A stretch of DNA of 32,926 nt, from the NCBI GenBank assembly GCA_028751095.1, contig JAQZCZ010000014.1, forward strand, positions 1 to 32,926, written 5' to 3'. The translations under genes were made by a program, and so were the position numbers. Shown piece after piece: positions 1-12,773 of the stretch. The number at the start of each line of letters is the position of its first letter. The first letter of the stretch is position 1. Below the pieces are notes generated by a model. That model saw only the letters and a list, made by a program, of their open reading frames with translations, was not told the origin of the DNA and ran no database searches. The DNA comes from Euryarchaeota archaeon Ods01 (GTDB lineage: Archaea; Halobacteriota; Halobacteria; Halobacteriales; Halorutilaceae).

Positions 1-146
1 CCGAGAGCCACGCGTCCGTCGTCTACCGAGCCGCCGTTGACTCGGTGTTCAGACAGCGGATTCTGCGGTCGGCGTTCGGCTGACACAAATATGCCATTTC
101 CGGCGTAAACACAACAGTTTAGTACCTCGCGCGCTTCGTCTCACCC

Positions 147-1349
147 ATGACGAAGACAGCAGTACTCGCCTTCTCGGGCGGGTTGGATACGAGCGTCTGT
201 GTACCGCTTCTGCGCGACGACGACCATTACGGATACGACAAGGTGATAGGCGTCACCGTCGATGTTGGACAGCCCGAGGAGGATATGCAGGAGGCTTACG
301 ACCGCGAGCATATACTCGACGAACACCGCGTAATCGATGCGACGGAGGAGTTCGTCGAAGAACTCGTCTTCCCGCTGGTCAAGGCGAACGGAAGCTACGA
401 GGGCTACCCGATGGGTACGAGCATCGCGCGCCCCATCATCGCGCGCCACTGTCTACGTGTCGCCGAGGAGGTCGGTGCCGACGCGCTCGCCCACGGATGT
501 ACCGGAAAGGGCAACGACCAGCTACGTTTCGAGGCTGTCTGGCGCGCGGGCGACTTCGAGATTATCGCGCCGATGCGTGAGATGAACCTGACGCGCGAAT
601 GGGAGATGGAGTACGCCGAGGAACACGGACTCGACGTCGAGGCGACCGAGGAGGAGCCTTGGTCGATAGACTCGAATATCTGGAGCCGTTCGGTCGAGGG
701 CGGCGAGATGGAGAATCCGGCGAACGAACCACCCGAAGCGGTCTTCGAATGGACGCAGTCGCCCGACGACGCCCCGGAAGGGGGCGAGACGGTCGAAATC
801 GAGTTCGAAGAGGGAGTACCCGTCGCGCTCGACGGAGAAAGCATGGAAGGCGTCGAACTCATCGAGACGCTGAACGAAACCGCGGGCGAGCACGGCGTCG
901 GACGTAACGATATGATGGAGGACCGCGTCCTCGGACTCAAGGTGCGCGAGGTCTACGAACACCCCGCCGCTACCGTTCTTCTCAAGGCGCACGCCGACCT
1001 CGAATCGCTCGTCTTCAGCCGGTCGCAGATTAAGTTCAAGCAGACGGTTGAGAACCAATGGAGCGACCTTGCGTACGCGGGACTTGTAGACGAACCTCTG
1101 TTCGACGACCTGAACGCCTTCGTTGACTCGTCGCAGGAGGTCGTCACGGGCAAGGTACGTGTCAAGCTACACAAGGGAACGGCGCGCGTCGTGGGACGCG
1201 AGAGCGAGAACGCGCTTTACAGCGAAGAGATGGTCTCGTTCGACACAGGCGGCGTGACAGACGACATCGACCAGACAGACGCCGTCGGCTTTGCGAAGTA
1301 CCATGGGATTCAGGGTCGTATGCGTAAGGGGCAGAAGGACGACAAATGA
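147..1349 (+). CDS. argG: Argininosuccinate synthase
   Basis: N-terminal [12 protein letters not shown]-loop motif, then [24 protein letters not shown] and [14 protein letters not shown], all typical of ArgG. Confidence 0.98.
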   Translation: MTKTAVLAFSGGLDTSVCVPLLRDDDHYGYDKVIGVTVDVGQPEEDMQEAYDREHILDEHRVIDATEEFVEELVFPLVKANGSYEGYPMGTSIARPIIARHCLRVAEEVGADALAHGCTGKGNDQLRFEAVWRAGDFEIIAPMREMNLTREWEMEYAEEHGLDVEATEEEPWSIDSNIWSRSVEGGEMENPANEPPEAVFEWTQSPDDAPEGGETVEIEFEEGVPVALDGESMEGVELIETLNETAGEHGVGRNDMMEDRVLGLKVREVYEHPAATVLLKAHADLESLVFSRSQIKFKQTVENQWSDLAYAGLVDEPLFDDLNAFVDSSQEVVTGKVRVKLHKGTARVVGRESENALYSEEMVSFDTGGVTDDIDQTDAVGFAKYHGIQGRMRKGQKDDK

Positions 1350-1487
1350 ACTAACGCCAACTCTGTATATCGCCCTCAGTAAAGACTGCGACTTCACCGA
1401 TATGTGTTCTCATACGGTGCACCACCCGTCTATCTAACCATCTTCGGGCACGCCAGATATTTTGCCGTCCGCACTGAATAACGTGTC

Positions 1488-2087
1488 ATGGAAACGAGAC
1501 AGGTTTCGCTGACCGAGACGCTCACCGAGGACCGTATCAGAGAGGTCGGCGAGAAGATAGCGGGCTTGCCCGACGGCGACGAGTTCGAGCGACGGGTGGA
1601 GGACGACATATGGCAGAAGTTTATTGGCGACGACCACGGCGACTTGCCCGAGTCGGTCGAGTGGGACGACCTACCCGACGAGAGCAAGTCGGTTATCGGG
1701 TACGCGGACGAGGAGAACGCGGAGGTTCCGTGGTGGCTGGAGTCGTTCGGATGGGAGGCAAGTTCGAACGCGGAAACCATTGATAATATCGGTGATTCGT
1801 TGTCAGTTTTCGGTAACACGAACCTTACTGAGATTCATCAGCCGAGACTGGACGAAAATATCACATCGGTACTCAATAGCTTCGATAGACTACACGAAGC
1901 CATAGACGAACGCGTCGGTATTAACGGCGAAAATTCGGACTACTCCTTAGGAGAGGATATCTTCCGAATGTCTGATGGCAAGGTAGAAACGACCGATTCA
2001 TTCGAAGAATGGTTCAAAAATCTGCTCGGTCTGTGTCCACCGCACAACGAAGAACTCACGTCTCTTCTGATGGTTAACTCCAACTGA
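1488..2087 (+). CDS. Hypothetical protein (199 aa), first gene of the AAA+/nuclease-like operon
   Basis: ATG-started ORF with acidic composition, same strand and tightly spaced with the following genes; no recognisable family. Confidence 0.75.
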   Translation: METRQVSLTETLTEDRIREVGEKIAGLPDGDEFERRVEDDIWQKFIGDDHGDLPESVEWDDLPDESKSVIGYADEENAEVPWWLESFGWEASSNAETIDNIGDSLSVFGNTNLTEIHQPRLDENITSVLNSFDRLHEAIDERVGINGENSDYSLGEDIFRMSDGKVETTDSFEEWFKNLLGLCPPHNEELTSLLMVNSN

Positions 2088-2098
2088 GACGTGAGGTA

Positions 2099-2551
2099 GT
2101 GAGGGAAACCTTCTCAGATGGGGATGCTGTCTTGGAGACACTCGAAAGCGTAGGCTATTCAGGAGAGAAGATACACGAGGAGGAGTACCGCAAACCGTTG
2201 AAAAATATCATGCGGGGTATGGGAGGTGTCTTCGATATCGACGTTGAACTTCCCGACGGGATTAGCACATTGGAGATTCTGTTCTACGAGAGTTGGACTG
2301 AGAGTTATGATGTAGACGAAGACACGCTCAAATGGCTGAGGAAAGCAAGCGGTAAGCCAACAAAACTGTCCGATGGCGAGGAGACCATGTTCACCAAAGA
2401 GTGTTTTGGACTACCTCTTCGGAGGACTCGAAGAGGAATTATGTGTGTCACTTGGTCGGAGAGCGACGGTTTCCGACAATCCGGTAGATATTCTACCGCG
2501 GGTAAAAAGTCGAAGGTTCTCGAAATAATGAGTCCATCAAACTTCAGATAG
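2099..2551 (+). CDS. Hypothetical protein (150 aa)
   Basis: GTG-started ORF; stop codon directly abuts the ATG of the next gene (2552); start uncertain (frame is open back to 2078). Confidence 0.6.
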   Translation: MRETFSDGDAVLETLESVGYSGEKIHEEEYRKPLKNIMRGMGGVFDIDVELPDGISTLEILFYESWTESYDVDEDTLKWLRKASGKPTKLSDGEETMFTKECFGLPLRRTRRGIMCVTWSESDGFRQSGRYSTAGKKSKVLEIMSPSNFR

Positions 2552-4405
2552 ATGACGGAAGACCAAGACAAGCTGAATAGCCGCATATTCGACACAGAAG
2601 CAGACTCTGAAAAGTCCGGGCATACAGAAGGGGTGACGGGGAGTAGTTCCACAACGCCCGCCTCCGAGGACGACGACGAACCCACGACGCCCGACGAAAT
2701 CGAGATAGCCGTCGTCGATGAAGTGATACAGACCGATAGACGCGAGAAGACCGTTGAGGAGACCGTCGAACCCGAGGCACTATACGAACGCGTCGAAAGC
2801 CTGACCGTGCCGACCGTGGACGCCGAGACAGTCGAACTCACGCGCGTCGAGCAGTCGGTGAGCCGTCGGGTGCGCCCCGAGGCTTCCGTCGCGGAGAGCG
2901 ACGACGCGACCGGGGTTGATTCCGCGACGCTGAAGGTCCCCGTCGTCGAATCGGTCTCGGCGGAAACAGTGTCAGAGTCGGTAGAGAACCGCGTCTCGCC
3001 CGCCGAGGAACCCGAAGCGCGCGAGAAGTTCGAGGTGACGACGGTCAAGGCGTCGGTCGAAAAGATAGAAGAGTCCGTCAGCCAACAGATAGCACCACAA
3101 CAGAGTTCAAGCATGGAAGAGATAGAACCTGACGAAGAGGACCCCGTATTTTCGTGGGCGGGCGGTTCGCCGTACGGCTCCGGAAAGCCGAAGTTCGTGA
3201 TACACAAGAGCGACGGCGGCGTGGATACGCTCCCGTTCCTCCAAATCCTCCTACGCGACACGTACAAGGAGATGGTAGGCGGAGAACCCAACGGCGAGAC
3301 GGTAGAGTTCGTTGCGAACGAGCCGCGCGTACCGAGCGTGCAGAAGAGCATCGTGACGCTTGACCTGACTGACAGTGGGTGGAGCGCGAAGGTACGCGAC
3401 GGCAAGCCCGTCATACAGCGCAACTCCGACGATATCGTGCCGAAGCTACGTGAGGTCGTTTCGACGCTCTACACGGGCGAACTAGGATACTTCGTCGTTA
3501 ACGCGCCATCGGAGTGGGACGCGCAAGCCGACTTCGTGGAGGAACGGTTCTTCGAGAGGCTCGTCGCGCGGTTTACCGAGACAGAGAAAGACGAAGAGAA
3601 CGACGAAAGCCGAGAAGTGGGTGCGTTTGAGAGATTTGAATCCGCGCCCGTAGTTGTAGCCGAACCAAACTTAGACGGAGAGCAGGAACTGGAAAAGGTG
3701 ACGGCGCTGTACTTCGGCTTCAACGCTGACGAGGGCTTTCCGACTGTGCCGCAGACGGAGGAGGAAAAAGAACGCATCCTCCGAAAGAACGACTGGAAAC
3801 GTATCGCGCTGACAGAGAGACAGACCGAAGGCAACGGTGAGAGCGACGAACACTACTTCTGGAAGTCGGCTATCGTCGAAGGAATTACGCGAGAGATGTG
3901 GCTCGTTGATAAGAGCGAGAACGATGAGCGGTCTTTCGGCGAGTACATCGAAGACAGTATTCTCGGAGAGGATTTGCTTGAGACCGAGGCTGACGAAGAC
4001 GGTAAAGAAAGGAAGACGGACATCAAGGTGAACGACGGCGGAGGCGTGCCCGAGGCTGTTACGGGATTCTTCGGTAACGACGGTACGCGGGTAGAGCTTC
4101 CGCTGTACATAGAGTTTGAGACGGGACGTAACGAAGGCTCGTTCAACTTCCGCAAGATACGCGAGACAGTGGAGAAGTATGATGGTAGCGACGACGGAAC
4201 AGTCTGTGTAGTAGTTCCACCACGCCTGCTGTTCAGGGGCAGGAAACGGGCGAGGATGGTGGTCGAACTGGTCGATAACTGGGAGGGCAACGGATATGTC
4301 CGCGTGCCAGTTCTGAACCGGAGTTACTGCGCGTCGTTAGAACCCGCCGAGGTTGTCGTGAACGAACTCTACGGAGAGGAAAAAGAGGAAGAAGACGATG
4401 TCTGA
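2552..4405 (+). CDS. Hypothetical protein (617 aa): repeat-bearing acidic N-terminus plus putative PD-(D/E)xK nuclease-like C-terminal domain
   Basis: Long ORF; degenerate Val/Glu-rich repeats at residues ~50-185; C-terminal EHYFWKSAIVEGI ... KTDIKV ... LPLYIEFETGRN ... CVVVPPRLL. Confidence 0.85.
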   Translation: MTEDQDKLNSRIFDTEADSEKSGHTEGVTGSSSTTPASEDDDEPTTPDEIEIAVVDEVIQTDRREKTVEETVEPEALYERVESLTVPTVDAETVELTRVEQSVSRRVRPEASVAESDDATGVDSATLKVPVVESVSAETVSESVENRVSPAEEPEAREKFEVTTVKASVEKIEESVSQQIAPQQSSSMEEIEPDEEDPVFSWAGGSPYGSGKPKFVIHKSDGGVDTLPFLQILLRDTYKEMVGGEPNGETVEFVANEPRVPSVQKSIVTLDLTDSGWSAKVRDGKPVIQRNSDDIVPKLREVVSTLYTGELGYFVVNAPSEWDAQADFVEERFFERLVARFTETEKDEENDESREVGAFERFESAPVVVAEPNLDGEQELEKVTALYFGFNADEGFPTVPQTEEEKERILRKNDWKRIALTERQTEGNGESDEHYFWKSAIVEGITREMWLVDKSENDERSFGEYIEDSILGEDLLETEADEDGKERKTDIKVNDGGGVPEAVTGFFGNDGTRVELPLYIEFETGRNEGSFNFRKIRETVEKYDGSDDGTVCVVVPPRLLFRGRKRARMVVELVDNWEGNGYVRVPVLNRSYCASLEPAEVVVNELYGEEKEEEDDV

Positions 4406-5693
4406 GAAGACAAGTCTGCGGGACAAGCTGAATGAGTATGGCACCGAAGACGTGCGCGTCTCGGCACGGATGTCCGGCGAGTGGATGGAAAGAGAGAAGC
4501 TCAAAGCGAAGCTTGAGAGGGATAGCTATGTTGCTAATCCTGAGCCTGTAGAACGTGAACCGCGGTACAAGTATTCTGTACCACGGTACACATACTCTAC
4601 ACGTGAAGGGGAAGTCGTAGAATGGAACCACCATACTCTGTCCGTAAAGTGGATTGGCTCAGAAGCCGAGGATGTCGGTATCGTCGTCGAACTCAAGGGC
4701 GAACAGCTACCGTGGGACGAGAACGACGAACTGGAAGTCGAAGCTGAGGTACTGGATGAGTACGAAGCCGTAGGAGCCAACCACGTCGCAGGTCTTGAAG
4801 ACGAGAAAGAGGAGATACTTGACTTCCTGCGCGGAATCGACGACGACTTCGGTCTTTCCGAGCAGACGGGGATACTCCTCGAAGGACCTCCCGGGACCGG
4901 CAAGACCGAACTCGTGCGCGAAGTCTGCAAGGAGAAGTACGGCTCCGTACCCGTTATCATCTCCGGTCCCGAGATACTGAACAGATGGGTTGGCGAGTCG
5001 GAGCGCGCTCTGCGCAAGAAGTTTGAGGAGGCGCGTAACACACGGCATAAGCTTCTATATATCGACGAACTCGACGCAATCGGACGGTCGCGCGACGATA
5101 CCGAGTCGTACAGCGCGCAGATAGTCCCCCAGCTCCTCGTTCTCCTTGACGGCGTGAAAGCCAAGAAGAGGTCCGAGGGGGACAGCGAAGAAGGAAGTCT
5201 GAAGGTCATAGCGTCCACGAATAAAATCGACGCCGTTGACCGCGCACTCCTGAGACCCGGGAGACTCGGTAGCCGTGTGAGGTTCGAACCGCCGGAAGAA
5301 GAAGAGCGGCTGGCGATACTCCACCACTATCTTGAAAAGATACGTACGAGCGAAGACGGTAAGCTTGGGAGCGAACTGGAGAGGTTCGTTACCGGGGAGA
5401 AGACGGAAGCTCTGGAGGGTATTCCTGAGCGGATGGATAACCTGACAAGAGACGACCAGAGGTTAGATACCGGCGACAGAAAAGGGGGTAGCAAGGTCAC
5501 CGTCGCCGACATGGATGACTATGCACTCGAACTACGTCGTTTTGATGAGGGGAGCGGGAGCAACGATGAGGAAGTAACGGGTGCCGACATAGAGAACTGG
5601 GTCTTCGAATCAGTCAAACGTATCAGGAAGCGAGGAGAAGACACGCTTGATATCGGTACGCTGACCGAAACCCTTGACGACAGCGAGGGCTAA
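4398..5693 (+). CDS. AAA+ family ATPase (CDC48/PAN-like), 431 aa
   Basis: Walker A GPPGTGKTEL, pore/second-region-like ISGPEILNRWVGESERALRKKFEEAR, Walker B LLYIDELDAIGRSRD, sensor/arginine-finger region STNKIDAVDRALLRPGRL; overlaps the upstream CDS by 8 nt. Confidence 0.95.
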   Translation: MSEKTSLRDKLNEYGTEDVRVSARMSGEWMEREKLKAKLERDSYVANPEPVEREPRYKYSVPRYTYSTREGEVVEWNHHTLSVKWIGSEAEDVGIVVELKGEQLPWDENDELEVEAEVLDEYEAVGANHVAGLEDEKEEILDFLRGIDDDFGLSEQTGILLEGPPGTGKTELVREVCKEKYGSVPVIISGPEILNRWVGESERALRKKFEEARNTRHKLLYIDELDAIGRSRDDTESYSAQIVPQLLVLLDGVKAKKRSEGDSEEGSLKVIASTNKIDAVDRALLRPGRLGSRVRFEPPEEEERLAILHHYLEKIRTSEDGKLGSELERFVTGEKTEALEGIPERMDNLTRDDQRLDTGDRKGGSKVTVADMDDYALELRRFDEGSGSNDEEVTGADIENWVFESVKRIRKRGEDTLDIGTLTETLDDSEG

Positions 5694-5696
5694 CAC

Positions 5697-5984
5697 TCAG
5701 TATCCATACCGCTTGTGCGCCTCGTCGATGGGTAGTATCTCGGTGACACGTACCTCGTTCTTCTCCTCGTACACGTCATAGAAAGCCGTGTACTCACGCG
5801 AGATATGGATACGGTAACGTTCATCGCCGTCGATGACTAACTTCTCCTTGTCTCCCTTTCCGCTACCTGGATACGGATTCTCGGTGAGCTTCCTGAGATT
5901 ATCGCGCACTATCCTCTCGCTCTTGTCGGCCAGTCCGCGCAGAAATTCGTCAGCGTCAGGATGGAGGAGGACTTCGTAGCTCAT
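5697..5984 (-). CDS. RelE/ParE-type toxin-like protein
   Basis: 95 aa: MSYEVLLHPDADEFLRGL...RIVRDNLRKLTENPYPGSGKGDKEKL...ERYRIHISREYTAFYDVYEEKNEVRVTEILPIDEAHKRY, a RelE-like fold signature; paired with a small upstream antitoxin. Confidence 0.88.
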   Translation of the reverse strand: MSYEVLLHPDADEFLRGLADKSERIVRDNLRKLTENPYPGSGKGDKEKLVIDGDERYRIHISREYTAFYDVYEEKNEVRVTEILPIDEAHKRYGY

Positions 5985-6184
5985 CCGTCACCGAGAGAAA
6001 CAAGCTCGTCGGAGTCCATCTGCTCAGTCTCGCGCATCTTCTCAGCGAGCTTCTCACGGTTCCGTTTCCGGTATTCGTCGAGAAGTTCGGTGATGACGTC
6101 GTCGTACGAGTCACCCACATCCTTGAGTTTATGTAGCTCGTCGCGGTTCTTCTCCGAAATACGTATCGTCTTCTCGGCGGACAT
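5981..6184 (-). CDS. Small antitoxin-like protein (67 aa)
   Basis: Internal start MSAEKTIRISEKNRDELHKLKDVGDSYDDVITELLDEYRKR (ribbon-helix-helix/VapB-like N-terminus) overlaps the toxin start by 4 nt; the longer ORF to 6436 is antisense to the next gene and is not supported. Confidence 0.82.
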   Translation of the reverse strand: MSAEKTIRISEKNRDELHKLKDVGDSYDDVITELLDEYRKRNREKLAEKMRETEQMDSDELVSLGDG

Positions 6185-6245
6185 ACTTACATGTATGCAT
6201 TGTGTGCGGTCGTATATGTCATTTTCGCCGTCGGTCACGACACGC

Positions 6246-6911
6246 CTAACGCCCTTCCGCGAGACGTTCCGCAAGCGACTCGGGCAGACCCGCACGGCGT
6301 ATCTCGTCCTGAACGCGCGAGACGGGGTACTCGACCCGCCGTAACTCGACCTCGCCCGTTTCCTCGTCCAACAACGCGTAACCCGCACGCGGGTCGCCGT
6401 CCCTCGGCTGTCCCACGCTTCCCGGGTTGACGACAACGCCCTCGTCGTACTCCTCCTTACCCTGCACGTGCGTATGTCCGAGGACGAGTACTTCCTCGCC
6501 GCTTAGGAGCGTCGGCGAGAAGTCGCGCGGGTACGTATACCGGTCGGGCGCGTCCGGAGCGCCGTGAGCGACCTTGACCCGCGTATCGCCGAAAACCGTC
6601 TCGCGCTCGTGCGGGAGCGCGCCGAGCCAGTCGATACGTTCGTCGTCTAACTCCTCCCGCGTCCATTCGACGGCACGTCCGGCGGTCGAATGGAAGCCGA
6701 ACGAACCGCCGCCTGCGACCGCACAGTCGTGGTTACCCTGTACCGTCGCCGCGCCGAGTTCACGGACGGCGTCGATAGATTCGCGCGGATACGGGTTGTA
6801 GCCGACCGTGTCTCCCGCGTTGACGAAGCCGTCTACCTCCGGCGCGTCGTCCAAGACGGCGTCAAGCGCGGGCTTGTTACCGTGGATATCGCTGATTAAT
6901 GCGACGGTCAT
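6246..6911 (-). CDS. Metallophosphoesterase family protein
   Basis: MTVALISDIHGNKPALDAVL, AGDTVGYNPYP, VQGNHD, LGHTHVQ and NPGSVGQPRDGDPRAGYALL calcineurin-like phosphoesterase motifs; internal ATG at 6911. Confidence 0.93.
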   Translation of the reverse strand: MTVALISDIHGNKPALDAVLDDAPEVDGFVNAGDTVGYNPYPRESIDAVRELGAATVQGNHDCAVAGGGSFGFHSTAGRAVEWTREELDDERIDWLGALPHERETVFGDTRVKVAHGAPDAPDRYTYPRDFSPTLLSGEEVLVLGHTHVQGKEEYDEGVVVNPGSVGQPRDGDPRAGYALLDEETGEVELRRVEYPVSRVQDEIRRAGLPESLAERLAEGR

Positions 6912-7471
6912 TCTCCGTTGTACGCCGCTGTCTCGTCGCCGTGGACCGCACACGCGGCGACGGGATGCTCGTACTCCATCTCGTAGGCGCGGCGCGCCGC
7001 CTCGTCGGCGCTCGAAACGTCGAACCCAACCGGTTCAGGGCGCTGAATCTCGTACGTCGCCACGAGGGTAGGCTCCTCGACGCGTTCGACGACGAGGTTA
7101 TCACGGGTCACCGTACCGATATACGATTCTTCTCCGACGACGCCCGCGATACGCGGCGTGTCGTAGTCGTCCTTCTCGTAGTCGAGCGCCAGTAAGGAAA
7201 GCGTGAGCGCGTCACGCGCCGGATAGCCCGCCTCCATCTTCTCCGTCACGGGGTCAACGTGCGTTCCGTTTCCGACTACCGTGGCGTCGGTTCTACCGAC
7301 GCTCCGGAGGCAGTTGTACGCGACGTAAGGGTTGTCGTAGTCGTCTTCGGGAACGACCGCGAACCCGTCGCCTGCGTCGTTCTCGCGGATAACACGGTCG
7401 GGGAAGGAACGTGACGAAACGCGGTAAGCGCCGAACTCGGGTGCGATTACGAGGAAACGTCCTATGTACAT
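6908..7471 (-). CDS. purO: IMP cyclohydrolase (archaeal PurO type)
   Basis: MYIGRFLVIAPEFGAYRVSSRSFPDR..., YNCLRSVG...VVGNGTHVDPVTEKM.. matches the PurO family; ATGA overlap with the downstream gene. Confidence 0.9.
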   Translation of the reverse strand: MYIGRFLVIAPEFGAYRVSSRSFPDRVIRENDAGDGFAVVPEDDYDNPYVAYNCLRSVGRTDATVVGNGTHVDPVTEKMEAGYPARDALTLSLLALDYEKDDYDTPRIAGVVGEESYIGTVTRDNLVVERVEEPTLVATYEIQRPEPVGFDVSSADEAARRAYEMEYEHPVAACAVHGDETAAYNGE

Positions 7472-7503
7472 GGAAACGGATTGGCGGCGCGGAGGAATAG
7501 TAG

Positions 7504-7935
7504 TTACGAGAGAGTCCGGTAGAGTAGGTAGGCGGCAAGTGCCAAGATTGCAACAGGTACGAGGAAACGGGCGGATATCTTGATGAGCGCTCCCGCCACA
7601 GGTAAGAAGATACCGCCTAGGACAAGCGCGACGGCGACGATGCCGCCTATCTTCAGGTACTTGCGTGTGTCGCGTGAGTTTTCGACAGGAACGGCTTCCT
7701 CGTCGGCGTTTTCGAACTCGTCGATGGGTACGTCGTCCTCGACTACTTCGCCGGAGTCGAGCATCTCCTGTATCTCTCCGACGGTCCGATATGTCTCAAC
7801 GCCTTCTTCCAACGTCTCCACCGTCACTACCTCCTCCTCTTCCTCAGCGCGTATATCGACGACCCTGTAGGTCAGGTCGAGTTCAAGGTTGGTGTAGACA
7901 TCACCGACTTCTACCACGTCTTTGTTTCGTGTCAC
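7504..7935 (-). CDS. Hypothetical protein with C-terminal transmembrane segments
   Basis: 143 aa ORF; acidic soluble N-terminus, then IGGIVAVALVLGGIFLPVAGAL and FLVPVAILALAAYLLYRTL hydrophobic segments. Confidence 0.8.
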   Translation of the reverse strand: MTRNKDVVEVGDVYTNLELDLTYRVVDIRAEEEEEVVTVETLEEGVETYRTVGEIQEMLDSGEVVEDDVPIDEFENADEEAVPVENSRDTRKYLKIGGIVAVALVLGGIFLPVAGALIKISARFLVPVAILALAAYLLYRTLS

Positions 7936-7953
7936 GGTGTTTCAAGCCTTTCG

Positions 7954-12335
<4,382 letters not shown>

Positions 12336-12449
12336 CTATATTATCCATTGTACGGTACCCAAATAACCTAACTAACAATACGTGAGGAACTGACTTAAGA
12401 CTACCGTTCCGGCATATTCTTACCGTACTATATATTCCGGAAATTAACC

Positions 12450-12728
12450 CTATGCTTCGAGATAACGTTCGCGGACGCGCTCGTCGACAGCACGGAAACC
12501 CTCACCTAAGGCGCTCCAGAAGTCGACGATATCCTCGTACTCCTCCTGCTCAACGTGTTCCATTACGTCGCCGAAGGTCGTCTCGCTCTCGTGGCTCAGC
12601 ATTATTTCGCGGTCGGAGAAACGCGAGACGAGGTCGTCCTTGTTCGTCGGGAAGTCGTCCTCCTCTATCCAGTTTGCGACGGCAGACATACCGTACGACT
12701 TGCCGTCGTCCGGTTCGTTTATTGGCAT
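12450..12728 (-). CDS. Small haloarchaeal conserved hypothetical protein (possibly DUF5789-like)
   Basis: 92 aa: MPINEPDDGKSYGMSAVANWIEEDDFPTNKDDLVSRFSDREI..; family assignment from recollection only. Confidence 0.7.
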   Translation of the reverse strand: MPINEPDDGKSYGMSAVANWIEEDDFPTNKDDLVSRFSDREIMLSHESETTFGDVMEHVEQEEYEDIVDFWSALGEGFRAVDERVRERYLEA

Positions 12729-12773
12729 GTAGACGGGTAGGGAAGACAGGTTAATTAAACGTCCGTTTCGCGC

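Noticed and set aside
2305-3423. 372-aa Ser/Thr-rich ORF on the minus strand
   Set aside because: Antisense shadow of the Glu/Val-rich 617-aa protein; low-complexity Ser/Thr composition is the complement of acidic codons.
5981-6436. 151-aa version of the antitoxin ORF
   Set aside because: The N-terminal extension is Arg-rich and overlaps the metallophosphoesterase gene out of frame; the internal ATG at 6184 gives a sensible RHH-like 67-aa antitoxin.
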